Part shown: positions 15,925-24,041 of the stretch, piece by piece
Numbering within the stretch: the stretch's first letter is position 1
Layout of the letters: every line of letters begins with the position of its first letter
Assembly: GCF_000308475.2 (NCBI RefSeq)
Contig: NZ_BAFT02000074.1
Span: forward strand, 1-45,610
Source: Nocardia brasiliensis NBRC 14402
GTDB lineage: Bacteria; Actinomycetota; Actinomycetes; Mycobacteriales; Mycobacteriaceae
Direction of reading: 5' to 3'
Length of the DNA: 45,610 nt
The notes under the pieces: model-generated
Database searches by the model: none
Seen by the model: only the letters and a program-made list of their open reading frames with translations
Told to the model about the DNA's origin: nothing
Program-made: the position numbers and the translations under genes

Positions 15925-17438
15925 CGGGCCTGCCGATCCGCGAAGACCGCCCGCCCGGCCTCGCTCCATGAGCCGGTCACTCGATCCGCGGCGAGGCGGC
16001 CGGAGATCAGCACCGGCGGTATCCCGACCCCCGGAACGGTGGAACCGCCGGCCAGCACCACGTTCTCGATACCGCGGATCATGTTGGCGGGGCGGAACGG
16101 ACCCGTTTGCGCGAAGGTGTGCGCCAAGGCGAAGGGGCTGCCGTCGAGCATGTCCTGACGGGCCCAGTCCGCGGGCGTCACCACCTGCAGCACCTCGGCG
16201 CCGCGCAGCGCATCGGGTCCCAGCCGCTGGCGCGCGATGGCGAGGATCTGCTCGGCGTATTCCGGACCTGTTCGGTCCCAATCTATTTCGCCGCGGGACA
16301 GATTCGGCGCGGGTGCGAGCAGATAGAACAGGTCGCGCCCCGGCGGGGCCAACGCGGGATCCGCGGCGGTGGGGCGCGTGAGCAGCAGCGAGGGGTCGGA
16401 CATGACCCGCCCGTCAGCGGTGATGTCGCGGAAGACGCTTTCCCACGCGGCACCGAACAGCAGTGAATGGTGCGCGATCTCGCTGCCGCGGTCACAACCG
16501 AGGTGCAGGATCACCGCCGAGGGGGCGGCGCGCACGGCGATCGGACGGCGCGAACGATGACCGAGCAGAGCGTGGCTACGGTGCAGTTCGGTGGTCAGGA
16601 CCACTGCGTCACAGGCTATTTCGTCACCCTGATCGGTACGCACGGCGTGTACTCGACCGCCGGACCGGACCAGCTCCGTCACCGACGCGCCATAACGGAA
16701 CCGCACACCGGCATCGGTGGCCGCCGCCGCCAACGCGTCGGGCACCGCACGCATGCCCCCGCGCGGAAAGTACACCCCCGCCATGGTGTCCATGTGGGCG
16801 ATCACGGCGTACGCCGCCAGCGCGCGCTGGGGCGCGACGCCGGCGTACAGCGACTGAAAGGTGAAGACCCGCCGCAATTGCGGATCGCTGATGAACTCGG
16901 CGACCTTGCGGTCCCAGCCGCGGAATCCGCCCAGCGCGACCAGCCGGGCCAGAGCGGGCGAAACCAGCGACAGCGGCGATTCGAAGTTCGACCCGATGAA
17001 GCGATCGAACTCCGCCGCATACAGTTCGGCCAGCCAGTCACGCAGCCTGCGGTATCCCGCGGCTTGCCCGGGACCGGCGAACGCGTCGACCCGCCGCGTC
17101 ATCTCCTCGGCGTCGCTGTGCACGTCGAGCGTGCGGCCGTCGGCGAAGCGCGCCTGATAGGCGGGAGTCACCGGGATCAGCTCCACCCGGTCCGCGGTCT
17201 TCTCCCCGACCGCCGCGAAAACGTCATCGAGCAGGTCGGGCATCGTGAGTACGGTCGGGCCGGTGTCGATGCGATAGCCGTCGATATCGAGCCGACCCAT
17301 CCGGCCGCCCGGCGTGGCGTCCCGCTCGACCACGGTGACCGAACGCCCTCGGCCGGCCAGGTGCATGGCGGTCGACAAACCCGCCAGACCCGCGCCGACG
17401 ACCACGACATGATCGGTGCGGCCTTTTACGGTGCGCAT
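15921..17438 (-). CDS. crtI: Phytoene desaturase
   Basis: A 505-residue FAD-dependent desaturase of the CrtI type, converting phytoene to lycopene at the membrane. The dinucleotide motif VVVVGAGLAGLSTAMHLAGRG and GGRMGRL lie at the N-terminus; the C-terminal signature is LAGGSTVPGVGIPPVLISGRLAA, diagnostic for the CrtI family. Two adjacent ATGs occur (17441 and 17438); the second has better spacing from GGGAG and is used. The gene begins 13 nt after the crtE stop and overlaps crtB by 4 nt. Oxygenase-like paralogues (CrtN/P) share the fold, but position between crtE and crtB supports crtI. Confidence 0.94.
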   Translation of the reverse strand: MRTVKGRTDHVVVVGAGLAGLSTAMHLAGRGRSVTVVERDATPGGRMGRLDIDGYRIDTGPTVLTMPDLLDDVFAAVGEKTADRVELIPVTPAYQARFADGRTLDVHSDAEEMTRRVDAFAGPGQAAGYRRLRDWLAELYAAEFDRFIGSNFESPLSLVSPALARLVALGGFRGWDRKVAEFISDPQLRRVFTFQSLYAGVAPQRALAAYAVIAHMDTMAGVYFPRGGMRAVPDALAAAATDAGVRFRYGASVTELVRSGGRVHAVRTDQGDEIACDAVVLTTELHRSHALLGHRSRRPIAVRAAPSAVILHLGCDRGSEIAHHSLLFGAAWESVFRDITADGRVMSDPSLLLTRPTAADPALAPPGRDLFYLLAPAPNLSRGEIDWDRTGPEYAEQILAIARQRLGPDALRGAEVLQVVTPADWARQDMLDGSPFALAHTFAQTGPFRPANMIRGIENVVLAGGSTVPGVGIPPVLISGRLAADRVTGSWSEAGRAVFADRQAR

Positions 17439-17451
17439 CATCTCTCCCTCG

Positions 17452-18564
17452 TCACAGCTGCCGCGCAGTGCACAGCAGCGCCATATGTTCCAGTGCCGCA
17501 CGCCGATCCGAGGCCAGCGCGGCGGCGCCGAGCATCGCGGTGGCATCGGTCACCCGGTCGGCGATCATCGACTCGATGTACTCCGGCGCCCCGCTCGCCG
17601 CGATCAGCTCCCGGCAGCGCGCGATCGCCACGGTGTCGAGCACCGGCTGATCGGTCAACTCCGCCAGCTCGATTCGCGTAGCACTGTCGGCCACCTCGAA
17701 CGCGGTGACCACCACGCTGGTCGCTTTGTGCTGGCCCAGGTCACTGTCTTCCGGCTTCCCGGTGACCGCGGCGGACCCGAAAATGCCGAGCAGATCATCG
17801 CGCAGCTGGAAGGCCTCGCCGATGAGGGTCCCGTAGTGGCCCAGCACGGTTCTCGTCGCCGCCGGGCAATCGGCCAGTGCCGCACCGAGTTCCAGCGGCC
17901 GGCGCACGGTGTAGTTGCCCGATTTCGCGCGCGCGATGGCCAGCACCGCGTCCAGGCTGGGCATTTCCCGGCTGTCGTTGGACAGGTCGGCGAACTGCCC
18001 CACCGCCAGTTCGATCCGCATCCGGTCGTACAGCGACCACAATCGCGCCAGCGCATCGGGCGCGATCCCGCTGTCGCGCAGCATCTGTTCGGCCCACACC
18101 AGGCACATGTCGCCGAGCAGTGTCGCCGCCGACGCGCCGAACCGGGCCGCCGAACCGGATCGGCCGTTCGTGTGATGTCGCTCGGCCAGTCGCAGATGGG
18201 CGGCTGCTTCGCCACGGCGCAGCATCCCCTCGTCCATCACATCGTCTTGCAGCAAAGCGAAGGCGTGCAACAACTCCAGGCTGGCGGCCGCCCGCACGGC
18301 GGCCGGATCCGGCTCCTCCCCGCACAGCCAGCCCAGGTACATGAAGGTGGACCGCAGGCACTTGCCGCCGAGCACGTACTGCCGCAACACCTCGTCGACA
18401 CCCGTGATCGCCAGCTCCTCGATTCGAGCCTGCCGCAAGAAGTCTTCGAGTTCGCCGAGCACTCGATCCCGAAGTTCCTGCTGCCAGCGGGCGAAATCGC
18501 GCCCGCGCTCCCACCCGGCCACCGTGCTCGACGGCCCGACCGGATCGAAATACACTGTGCTCAC
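17452..18564 (-). CDS. crtE: Geranylgeranyl diphosphate synthase (polyprenyl synthetase)
   Basis: A 370-residue all-helical prenyltransferase making C20 GGPP from IPP and allylic diphosphates. The first aspartate-rich motif is LLQDDVMDEGMLRR (DDxxD); the second, QLRDDLLGIFG, has the DDxxG form common in actinobacterial enzymes. VLGGKCLRSTFMYL carries the IPP-binding GGKxLR. The GTG at 18564, in the context GTGAGCACAGTG, has GGAG upstream and overlaps the crtX stop. It is the second gene of the operon and feeds crtB. Confidence 0.93.
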   Translation of the reverse strand: MSTVYFDPVGPSSTVAGWERGRDFARWQQELRDRVLGELEDFLRQARIEELAITGVDEVLRQYVLGGKCLRSTFMYLGWLCGEEPDPAAVRAAASLELLHAFALLQDDVMDEGMLRRGEAAAHLRLAERHHTNGRSGSAARFGASAATLLGDMCLVWAEQMLRDSGIAPDALARLWSLYDRMRIELAVGQFADLSNDSREMPSLDAVLAIARAKSGNYTVRRPLELGAALADCPAATRTVLGHYGTLIGEAFQLRDDLLGIFGSAAVTGKPEDSDLGQHKATSVVVTAFEVADSATRIELAELTDQPVLDTVAIARCRELIAASGAPEYIESMIADRVTDATAMLGAAALASDRRAALEHMALLCTARQL

Positions 18565-19883
18565 TGGGGTTCTCCGTTTCGGGTAGCCGCGACGCCGGGA
18601 TCGGCTCGTTGCCTGGCATGAACAGACGACACCTGCGCCAACGCCGTGGCGATCGACTCGAACGGGGCGTATTCGGCGATCTCGGTGGCCATCCGCCGGG
18701 CCGCCGCACGGATGTGCGGAGCAGCCGCGACGTGATCGACGGCCGCCGCGAGCGCGGCAGGCCGGGGACGAGCGGTGCCCAGATCGACGCCGACGCCGGA
18801 ATAGGCGACACGGGCGGCGATTTCGGGCTTGTCGGAGGTGTCGCCCGCGACGATCAGCGGCACCCCGTGCCGCAACGCCTGCTGCACGCCGCCGTACCCG
18901 CCGTTGGTGATCATCACATCCACGTGGGGCATCAAGTGTTCGTAGGGAATGAAGTCGGTGACGTACGCATTCGCCGGAACCGGGCCCGCGGGCATGGGCG
19001 CACCACCGGTACACGCGACCACCAGCAGGTCTCGACGGTCGCGCAACGCCGTCAGCGTCGGCCGGATCAATTGGCCGAAATCGCGGTTGTCCCAAGTTCC
19101 TTGGGTCACGTGCACCACTGTGCGCCCGGTACGCAACGCGTCCCACCACACCGGCAACGCCGGATCCGGGGCGGTGCCGGGCGGGATCGGTCCGGTGAAG
19201 ACCACCGAGCCGGGCAGGTCGGCACGCGGGTATTCGAACCCGGGCACGGTGAACTGCAGGACCCGGTCGGCCAGTACCGGCCAGTCCAGCAGAAAACGCG
19301 GCGCGGGACCCACGCCGAGGTCACCCAGCACCGCGTCGAGGCGGGTCTGCGCCCCGCGCAAGAGCAGGCGCTGCACAACGCGGTTCATCGCGGTGTAGTC
19401 GCGCCCCGCGCGGGGCTGCCAACCGGTGCCGAACGGCGCGCAGTCCGCGCTCGACAGCATCAGCGGCACGACGCCGCAGGCGAGTACCGGCGGACGCGCC
19501 GCGGCACCGAGCACGAGCGGTATCGCGCCGGTGAACATGACATCGACCAGCACCGCATCGAATTCGGCCCGCTCCAGCATGGCGTGCAGCGCGCGATACT
19601 GGGCGCGCAGTGGCGACAGGAAGCCGGTTCGCATCTCGATCGTGCCGGTTCGCCAGCGCCGCACCAGGTTCGGCGTGCGGCCGCGAACGGCCGTCACGCG
19701 TGCCACCTCGGCTTCGTGCGGCAGGGACGTCGCCGCCACGCCACTCGCCCGGACCGCGTCCACGAAGGCCGCACCGGTCAGGAACCGCACGTCGTGACCA
19801 CGCCGACGCAACTCGGCCGCCACCGCCAGCATGGGTGTCACATGTCCGGGAATCGGTGACGCCGCGATCAGATATCGAGCCAT
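18561..19883 (-). CDS. crtX: UGT-type glycosyltransferase (CrtX-like)
   Basis: A 440-residue GT1-family enzyme. The N-terminus (LIAASPIPGHVTPMLAVAAELRRRGH) is the acceptor-binding Rossmann lobe typical of UGTs; the C-terminal donor lobe includes VVHVTQGTWDNRDFGQLI, DFIPYEHLMPHVDVMITNGG and GVPLIVAGDTSDKPEIAAR. It would transfer a sugar from a nucleotide donor to a hydroxylated carotenoid. It leads the crt operon, starting at an ATG with GAAGGA upstream and ending in a GTGA overlap with crtE. The acceptor is inferred from the operon. It is the first gene after the putative CarH-type operator. Confidence 0.87.
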   Translation of the reverse strand: MARYLIAASPIPGHVTPMLAVAAELRRRGHDVRFLTGAAFVDAVRASGVAATSLPHEAEVARVTAVRGRTPNLVRRWRTGTIEMRTGFLSPLRAQYRALHAMLERAEFDAVLVDVMFTGAIPLVLGAAARPPVLACGVVPLMLSSADCAPFGTGWQPRAGRDYTAMNRVVQRLLLRGAQTRLDAVLGDLGVGPAPRFLLDWPVLADRVLQFTVPGFEYPRADLPGSVVFTGPIPPGTAPDPALPVWWDALRTGRTVVHVTQGTWDNRDFGQLIRPTLTALRDRRDLLVVACTGGAPMPAGPVPANAYVTDFIPYEHLMPHVDVMITNGGYGGVQQALRHGVPLIVAGDTSDKPEIAARVAYSGVGVDLGTARPRPAALAAAVDHVAAAPHIRAAARRMATEIAEYAPFESIATALAQVSSVHARQRADPGVAATRNGEPQ

Positions 19884-20124
19884 GCAACTGTTCCTTCGCT
19901 GGTCGCCAGGTAGGCGCCGGCCATGTCGTGCCCTGCGCTCCGGACGGCGGGCGGCGACGCTGCCGCCCGCCCCAGCAAGGCTTCGACGCCGCCGGAGCAG
20001 GGTCGCTGCCTCGCGTTTACCGCCTCGGCACCGATCGACACCTCTGTGCCGACTGGCATGGCGCCGATCGGGAAGACCGTACGGGTACGAACCCACGCAA
20101 GCTCCTCTCGGGCGGTTCAGACAC

Positions 20125-20154
20125 ATCCTACGCTAAACGATGCGAAAACGATGC
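20125..20154 (-). promoter_or_regulatory. Putative CarH/LitR-type operator and promoter of the crt operon
   Basis: AACGATGC occurs twice in direct orientation, at 20136-20143 and 20147-20154: an exact repeat with an 11-bp period. On the minus strand a TAGGAT hexamer (20130-20125) follows as a possible -10, which would place the -35 within the distal repeat. CarH proteins are known to bind direct repeats spaced 11 bp across the -35 region. The rest of the 463-nt gap 19884-20346 holds a leader of about 240 nt and no ORF I can support. Confidence 0.6.
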
Positions 20155-20346
20155 ATCCTGGCGGCAGCATTGTCCGGTTCCTGAACTTTCGGGCATTTAC
20201 CTCAAACCCCCTGCAGCACAACACTGCAGCGCCGACAGGCCCGGCTCGCCATCGAGCCGTCCGTCGCGACGGGACGCCGCGCACCCGGCACGGCCCGTCA
20301 GACTCTTTCAGAAACTTAATCATTTGCCAAGCCCTTCCCTGACAAT

Positions 20347-21219
20347 TCAGCCGAGAAGGTCGATCGCCCCCTCCAGCGAGTCGACCTGAATCACCCCCTC
20401 GGGCAGGTCGTCCGCACACCATCCGGGCCCCGCGACGACGATGCGCGGCGCAGTGTCGCGCACAGTCCGCACCGGCTCCGGACTCGCCGTCGCGCGCGTA
20501 TGCGACCACAACACCGCGACACTGCCCGGCCCCTGCTTCGCCATCGCGTCGGCGAGCGCACCCGCCGGCACCGACGCACCCAGCAGCACCGCGGGGATAC
20601 CACGCTCGGCCAACGCCGCACGCAGCACTTCCAGCGGCAGCGAGTGCGTCTCGCCCGCGACGCACGCGAGCACGACCACCGGCACACCGGCCACCGGCCG
20701 CAGCAGCGGCACCACCCGGTGCAGACTGGTGGCCACCGCCCAGGACAACATGTGTTCGACGTCGATCAATCGGTCACCGTCGGCCTGCCGCCGTTCGATC
20801 TCGGCAAAAGCCGGTCGGCACAACCGATTCCACGTCGCGACGACGCCGTAGCCGACGAAGTGACCGATGATCGCCGCCAGCAGTTCCGTAGGGTCCAGGC
20901 GTTCCGCGGCCGCCAGCGCGGGCGCCGTATCGCCGAGCGCCGGAACCGGAACGGCGACCGCGCGCGCCGCCCGGGCGGCGTTACCCGGACTCGCCCCGGC
21001 CCGCACCAACCCCACCATTCGCGTGATCACGGCGAGATCGGTCTGCGAATAGTGCCGGTGCCTGCCCGGCCGATGCAGGGACGGACCGAGCCCATAGCGC
21101 TGCGTCCAGCTGCGCAACGTCGCGACGGGGATCCCGACCATCCGCGCCGCCTGCCCCACGGTGTATTCGACGGCGGGCGCCCGGGAGCCACCTTTTTCCG
21201 TGCCCTCGATGCCGTTCAC
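20347..21219 (-). CDS. MerR-family regulator with B12-binding domain (CarH/LitR-like)
   Basis: A 290-residue regulator with three parts: a MerR winged helix (about 18-70, TVGQAARMVGIPVATLRSWTQR), a four-helix B12-cap domain (about 105-172), and a C-terminal cobalamin-binding Rossmann domain (about 178-290). The cap contains VEH at 154-156 and the B12 domain has GETHSLPLEVL, where H192 corresponds to the lower axial cobalt ligand of CarH. CarH/LitR proteins hold adenosylcobalamin and repress carotenoid genes in the dark; light breaks the Co-C bond and releases them. The W-x9-EH motif is altered: position 145 is glutamine. It is upstream of the crt operon, same strand, and has repeats like those of the crt promoter before it, suggesting autoregulation. 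GTG start. Confidence 0.88.
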   Translation of the reverse strand: MNGIEGTEKGGSRAPAVEYTVGQAARMVGIPVATLRSWTQRYGLGPSLHRPGRHRHYSQTDLAVITRMVGLVRAGASPGNAARAARAVAVPVPALGDTAPALAAAERLDPTELLAAIIGHFVGYGVVATWNRLCRPAFAEIERRQADGDRLIDVEHMLSWAVATSLHRVVPLLRPVAGVPVVVLACVAGETHSLPLEVLRAALAERGIPAVLLGASVPAGALADAMAKQGPGSVAVLWSHTRATASPEPVRTVRDTAPRIVVAGPGWCADDLPEGVIQVDSLEGAIDLLG

Positions 21220-21298
21220 GAACCATCACCGAGCGCAAGCGGGCGGCCAGGCACCATCGCGTCTCCTCAGATCGGTTCTTTGCTGCACGATACCAACT

Positions 21299-21318
21299 AA
21301 CGATGCACTATTGATGCA
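21299..21318. promoter_or_regulatory. Putative CarH/LitR-type operator before the regulator gene
   Basis: AACGATGCA (21299-21307) is followed 11 bp later by ATTGATGCA (21310-21318), seven of nine bases the same. The first copy equals the repeat unit of the crt-operon site. It lies 80 bp upstream of the regulator start, in the divergent gap to the secreted-protein gene at 21440. Close by, CTTAA-CTA-TTAAG (21347-21359) is a small palindrome of unknown meaning. Confidence 0.5.
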
Positions 21319-21439
21319 AGGTACCCTGATCAACATAGTTCATTTGCTTAACTATTAAGTGTTTGAGATTGTTGGCGTAGGGCAACCGGCTGGTGGATGG
21401 CCACCTTGTGGCAAAGATCGACAGAATTAGGGAGAACCC

Positions 21440-21940
21440 ATGTTCCACAACACTTCTCGCCGATTGACCGCAAGCCTGCTCGGGCTCGGCCTCTCGACCG
21501 TGGGTGCGGCCTGGATCGCCGCACCACAAGCCGCGGCCGCACCCGCGGTGGATTGCCGCGCGCCCGGTGCCAGCCGGGTCGTCGGTGCGCTCGACGGAGC
21601 GCAGTGCGGGGCGACCAGCGTCGAGGGCAGCGCCGCTGCGGCGTTCGGCTTCGACGGCGCCGCGTACGCCGACGCCGGTCCCGCGAGCCTGGCGCTGGCG
21701 CTGGCGCAGAACGGCGGCACCGCCACCGCACGATCGCAATCCCTGGCAGGTCCGGCCGCCATTGCCATCGGCCCCGGCGCCACCGTCAACGCCGCCGGAG
21801 TGCGCCCGGGACTGTCGCTCGCCATCGCCGGGCCGGGTGCCACCGTCGAACTGACCGGGCAGACCGGACCCACCTGCGGCGGCGGACTCGCGTTCGCCGG
21901 CGACTTCCAAACGTTGCAGGGGTGTCTGTCCACCCGGTGA
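21440..21940 (+). CDS. Secreted hypothetical protein (resembles DUF6764)
   Basis: A 166-residue protein with a clear signal peptide: basic NTSRR start, hydrophobic core LLGLGLSTVGAAWIAAP and an AXA-type site near residue 35 (AAAAPA). The mature part is rich in Gly, Ala and Ser and has four cysteines likely forming two disulphides (DCRAPG, GAQCGAT, PTCGGG, QGCLS). Repeating strand-like segments (AAFGFDGAAYADAG, LALAQNG, AIAIGPG) recall the actinobacterial DUF6764 family. It is exported or cell-wall associated; function unknown. ATG with GGGAGA upstream. It is divergent from the B12-type regulator and may share its light/B12 control. Confidence 0.72.
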   Translation: MFHNTSRRLTASLLGLGLSTVGAAWIAAPQAAAAPAVDCRAPGASRVVGALDGAQCGATSVEGSAAAAFGFDGAAYADAGPASLALALAQNGGTATARSQSLAGPAAIAIGPGATVNAAGVRPGLSLAIAGPGATVELTGQTGPTCGGGLAFAGDFQTLQGCLSTR

Positions 21941-22041
21941 TCCGGCGCAGTTCATTGTCGACGCGAGGTCGCACCGGTGGCCTCGCGTCGACGGCCGGTC
22001 CACCCCTTCGACGACAAGTCCAGAGATCAAGGAGTTCTTTT

Positions 22042-22917
22042 ATGCGAGTGGGCCAGCCGAGCCGGACCGCGTTGGGCGCTGCCCGCGGGCGCGCGGTGCA
22101 CCAGAGCGCCGATGAACCAGTGATCTTTCACGATCCGCTGGCTGTCCCGATCGCCGAGGCGGCCGCCGCACTATCGGCCGAGGATCGGGAAGTACCTTGG
22201 GAGGCAAGGCTTTTCCTTGCGATGCGGCACCGCTTCGCCGAAGACGAACTCGCCGCCCGCGCGCACGACGTGCGTCAGGTCGTGGTTCTGGGCGCCGGTC
22301 TGGACACCTTCGGAGTGCGCAACACCTATCCGAGCATGACGGTCTTCGAGGTCGATCACCCCGAAACCCAGGCCTGGAAACGAGACCGCCTCACCGATGC
22401 CCGGATCACGGTTCCCGCCTCGTTGCGTTTCGTAGCGGTGGATTTCGAGACCGACTCGCTCTCGACCCGGCTGCGCGAATCCGGATTCGATCCCGCCGCG
22501 CCGACCTTCTTCCTCTGGCTGGGCGTGGTTCAATACCTCACCGCCGCAGCGATCGACACCACCCTGGGTTTCATCGCCGAACTGCCCGCGCCGAGTCAGT
22601 TGATCATCGACTACAGCGAGCCGATATCGGCTCTGCCCCCGGACAACCGGGCCATGGTCGAAGTTCTCGCCGGAGTCATGGCGGCCATCGGCGAGCCATG
22701 GTTGTCGCTGTTCACAGCAGACGAGATCGCCGCCAAGCTGACCGAATTCGGCTTCGGTGATATCGAGGACCTCGGCTGGCAGGACATGATCGCCCGCTTC
22801 GCACCGGACAGCACCGCAACAGATCAGGTCGGCGGGCATGTCCTTCGAGCCGCACACCCAGGTCACCACACTGTCACAGCACCAGTCGAGAGGACAAAAG
22901 ATGAACACCACGAATAG
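22042..22917 (+). CDS. Class I SAM-dependent methyltransferase, TIGR00027/SSL2-like family
   Basis: A 291-residue protein of the family abundant in mycobacteria and nocardiae. Signatures are FHDPLAVPIAEAA near the N-terminus, the SAM-binding VVVLGAGLDTFGVR, the acidic loop VFEVDHPETQAWKR and FLWLGVVQYLTAAAID. The methyl acceptor is unknown. ATG at 22042 with AAGGAG upstream; the upstream open frame overlaps the secreted protein gene and is not coding. It overlaps the TspO-like gene by 17 nt at its 3' end, so both are likely co-transcribed. Confidence 0.9.
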   Translation: MRVGQPSRTALGAARGRAVHQSADEPVIFHDPLAVPIAEAAAALSAEDREVPWEARLFLAMRHRFAEDELAARAHDVRQVVVLGAGLDTFGVRNTYPSMTVFEVDHPETQAWKRDRLTDARITVPASLRFVAVDFETDSLSTRLRESGFDPAAPTFFLWLGVVQYLTAAAIDTTLGFIAELPAPSQLIIDYSEPISALPPDNRAMVEVLAGVMAAIGEPWLSLFTADEIAAKLTEFGFGDIEDLGWQDMIARFAPDSTATDQVGGHVLRAAHPGHHTVTAPVERTKDEHHE

Positions 22918-23389
22918 TTTTCGCCCACCCGCGCCCGCCACGCTGCTACGCACGGGCGCGGCAGTCGCGGCGACCGCGCTGGCCGGCTCGGCGGCGGCAG
23001 GACCGGGATCGACCTGGTATCGGCGGGTGAACAAGCCCGGCTACCAACCACCGTCGGCCGTGTTCCCCATCGCCTGGACGCTGCTCTACGGCGATATCGC
23101 CGTAACCAGCGCCTACGCGCTCGACAACGCCGCCGAGTCCGAGAAGCGCTCACTCCGAACCGCTTTGGCGGTGAACCTGGTATTGAACGCGAGCTGGAGC
23201 TGGGTGTTCTTCCGCGCCCACCGCCTCGGCGCCGCCACTGCGGTCGCCGCCGCGCTCACCGCCAGCAGCGCCGACCTCAGCCGACGAGTCTGCGCAACCC
23301 ACCCCGTCGGCCGCGCATCGGCCCTATACCCCGCCTGGTGCGCCTTCGCCACCGTGCTCTCGGCCGGCATCTGGCGCCGCAACCGCTGA
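22901..23389 (+). CDS. tspO: TspO/MBR family protein (tryptophan-rich sensory protein)
   Basis: A 162-residue membrane protein with about five hydrophobic helices. STWYRRVNKPGYQPPSAVF followed by PIAWTLLYG is the conserved cytosolic loop and second helix; NLVLNASWSWVFFRAHRLG is the conserved fourth segment. TspO proteins bind porphyrins and cholesterol-like ligands and in photosynthetic bacteria modulate carotenoid/porphyrin gene expression in response to oxygen and light. The gene overlaps the methyltransferase by 17 nt and has its own RBS-like GAGAGGA. Lying next to the crt-regulator region, it fits a light-stress role, which is inference. Confidence 0.85.
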   Translation: MNTTNSFRPPAPATLLRTGAAVAATALAGSAAAGPGSTWYRRVNKPGYQPPSAVFPIAWTLLYGDIAVTSAYALDNAAESEKRSLRTALAVNLVLNASWSWVFFRAHRLGAATAVAAALTASSADLSRRVCATHPVGRASALYPAWCAFATVLSAGIWRRNR

Positions 23390-23485
23390 TTCGCCCGCCG
23401 ATCGGCGCGAGCTGGAGATCCCGTTGCGCCGCTTCGGTTTCGCCTCGCTCTTCGAACCGGCGATCATCATCCTGAGCGAGCTGGT

Positions 23486-23981
23486 TTATGAGCAGTCGTA
23501 GCGGTAGGTGTACGGATAGTAGGGGCAAGTACGGCAGTCGAAGATGTAGATGCCGCCCGCATCGCCGAGGTTGAGTCCGTGCGGGTTGATGAGGTGTGCG
23601 AGATCGCGGTGGATCAGGACTGGGTTGGGCGGGTGCAGCTGGGGCACCAAAGCTCTTGTAGGACATCGGTTTCGGTTGGGAATGGCAGTTCGGGAACGTC
23701 GTTGGCGAATAGTTGCAGCACCGCCACGAGTGGTTCACCGTTCGGTGCGGCCCGCTTACTCGCGTACCAGGCTGTGCGGTTCGGCGAGTCTCCGTGTGTG
23801 TCGAAGCATCGGGGCCAAGGTTCTCCTCGCGGCCACAGCAGCGGGCCGCCCCAGCGAACTGTCCCGCGAGCCCGGCCGACCGGAGCGTGGATGCAGGACG
23901 CACCGCCTCCCGTCGATGCTCGGCGAGCTCGGGGAATACGGCTTCCACGTCGACCGGCCTGGGCGGCGTTGTTCGCACCAT
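23486..23981 (-). pseudogene. Frameshifted remnant of a conserved actinobacterial protein
   Basis: Reading the minus strand from ATG 23981, coherent segments of one protein appear in different frames: MVRTTPPRPVDVEAVFPELA, then VLHPRSGRPGSRDSSLG, then GGPLLWPRGEPWPRCFDTHG with the long stretch EPLVAVLQLFANDVPELPF, then after a stop GLNLGDAGGIYIFDCRTCP up to YRYDCS and TAA at 23486. These are the start, middle and end of an uncharacterised actinobacterial family of about 300 residues. At least three frameshifts and a central deletion are needed, so it cannot be functional. The 96 nt between the TspO gene and this remnant show nothing definite. Confidence 0.75.
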
Positions 23982-24041
23982 GGACTCAGCGTAGGGAGCG
24001 GAGATCGCCGCCGTCCAGCCATGTGGTGGCGGGCGGCGCTG

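Noticed and set aside
14938..16281. Longer phytoene synthase starting upstream of 15924
   Set aside because: The extra 119 codons are antisense noise within crtI; the ATG at 15924 gives the normal 4-nt overlap.
18561..20126. Longer start for the glycosyltransferase
   Set aside because: Upstream codons contain no UGT sequence; the ATG at 19883 begins the Rossmann fold and has an RBS.
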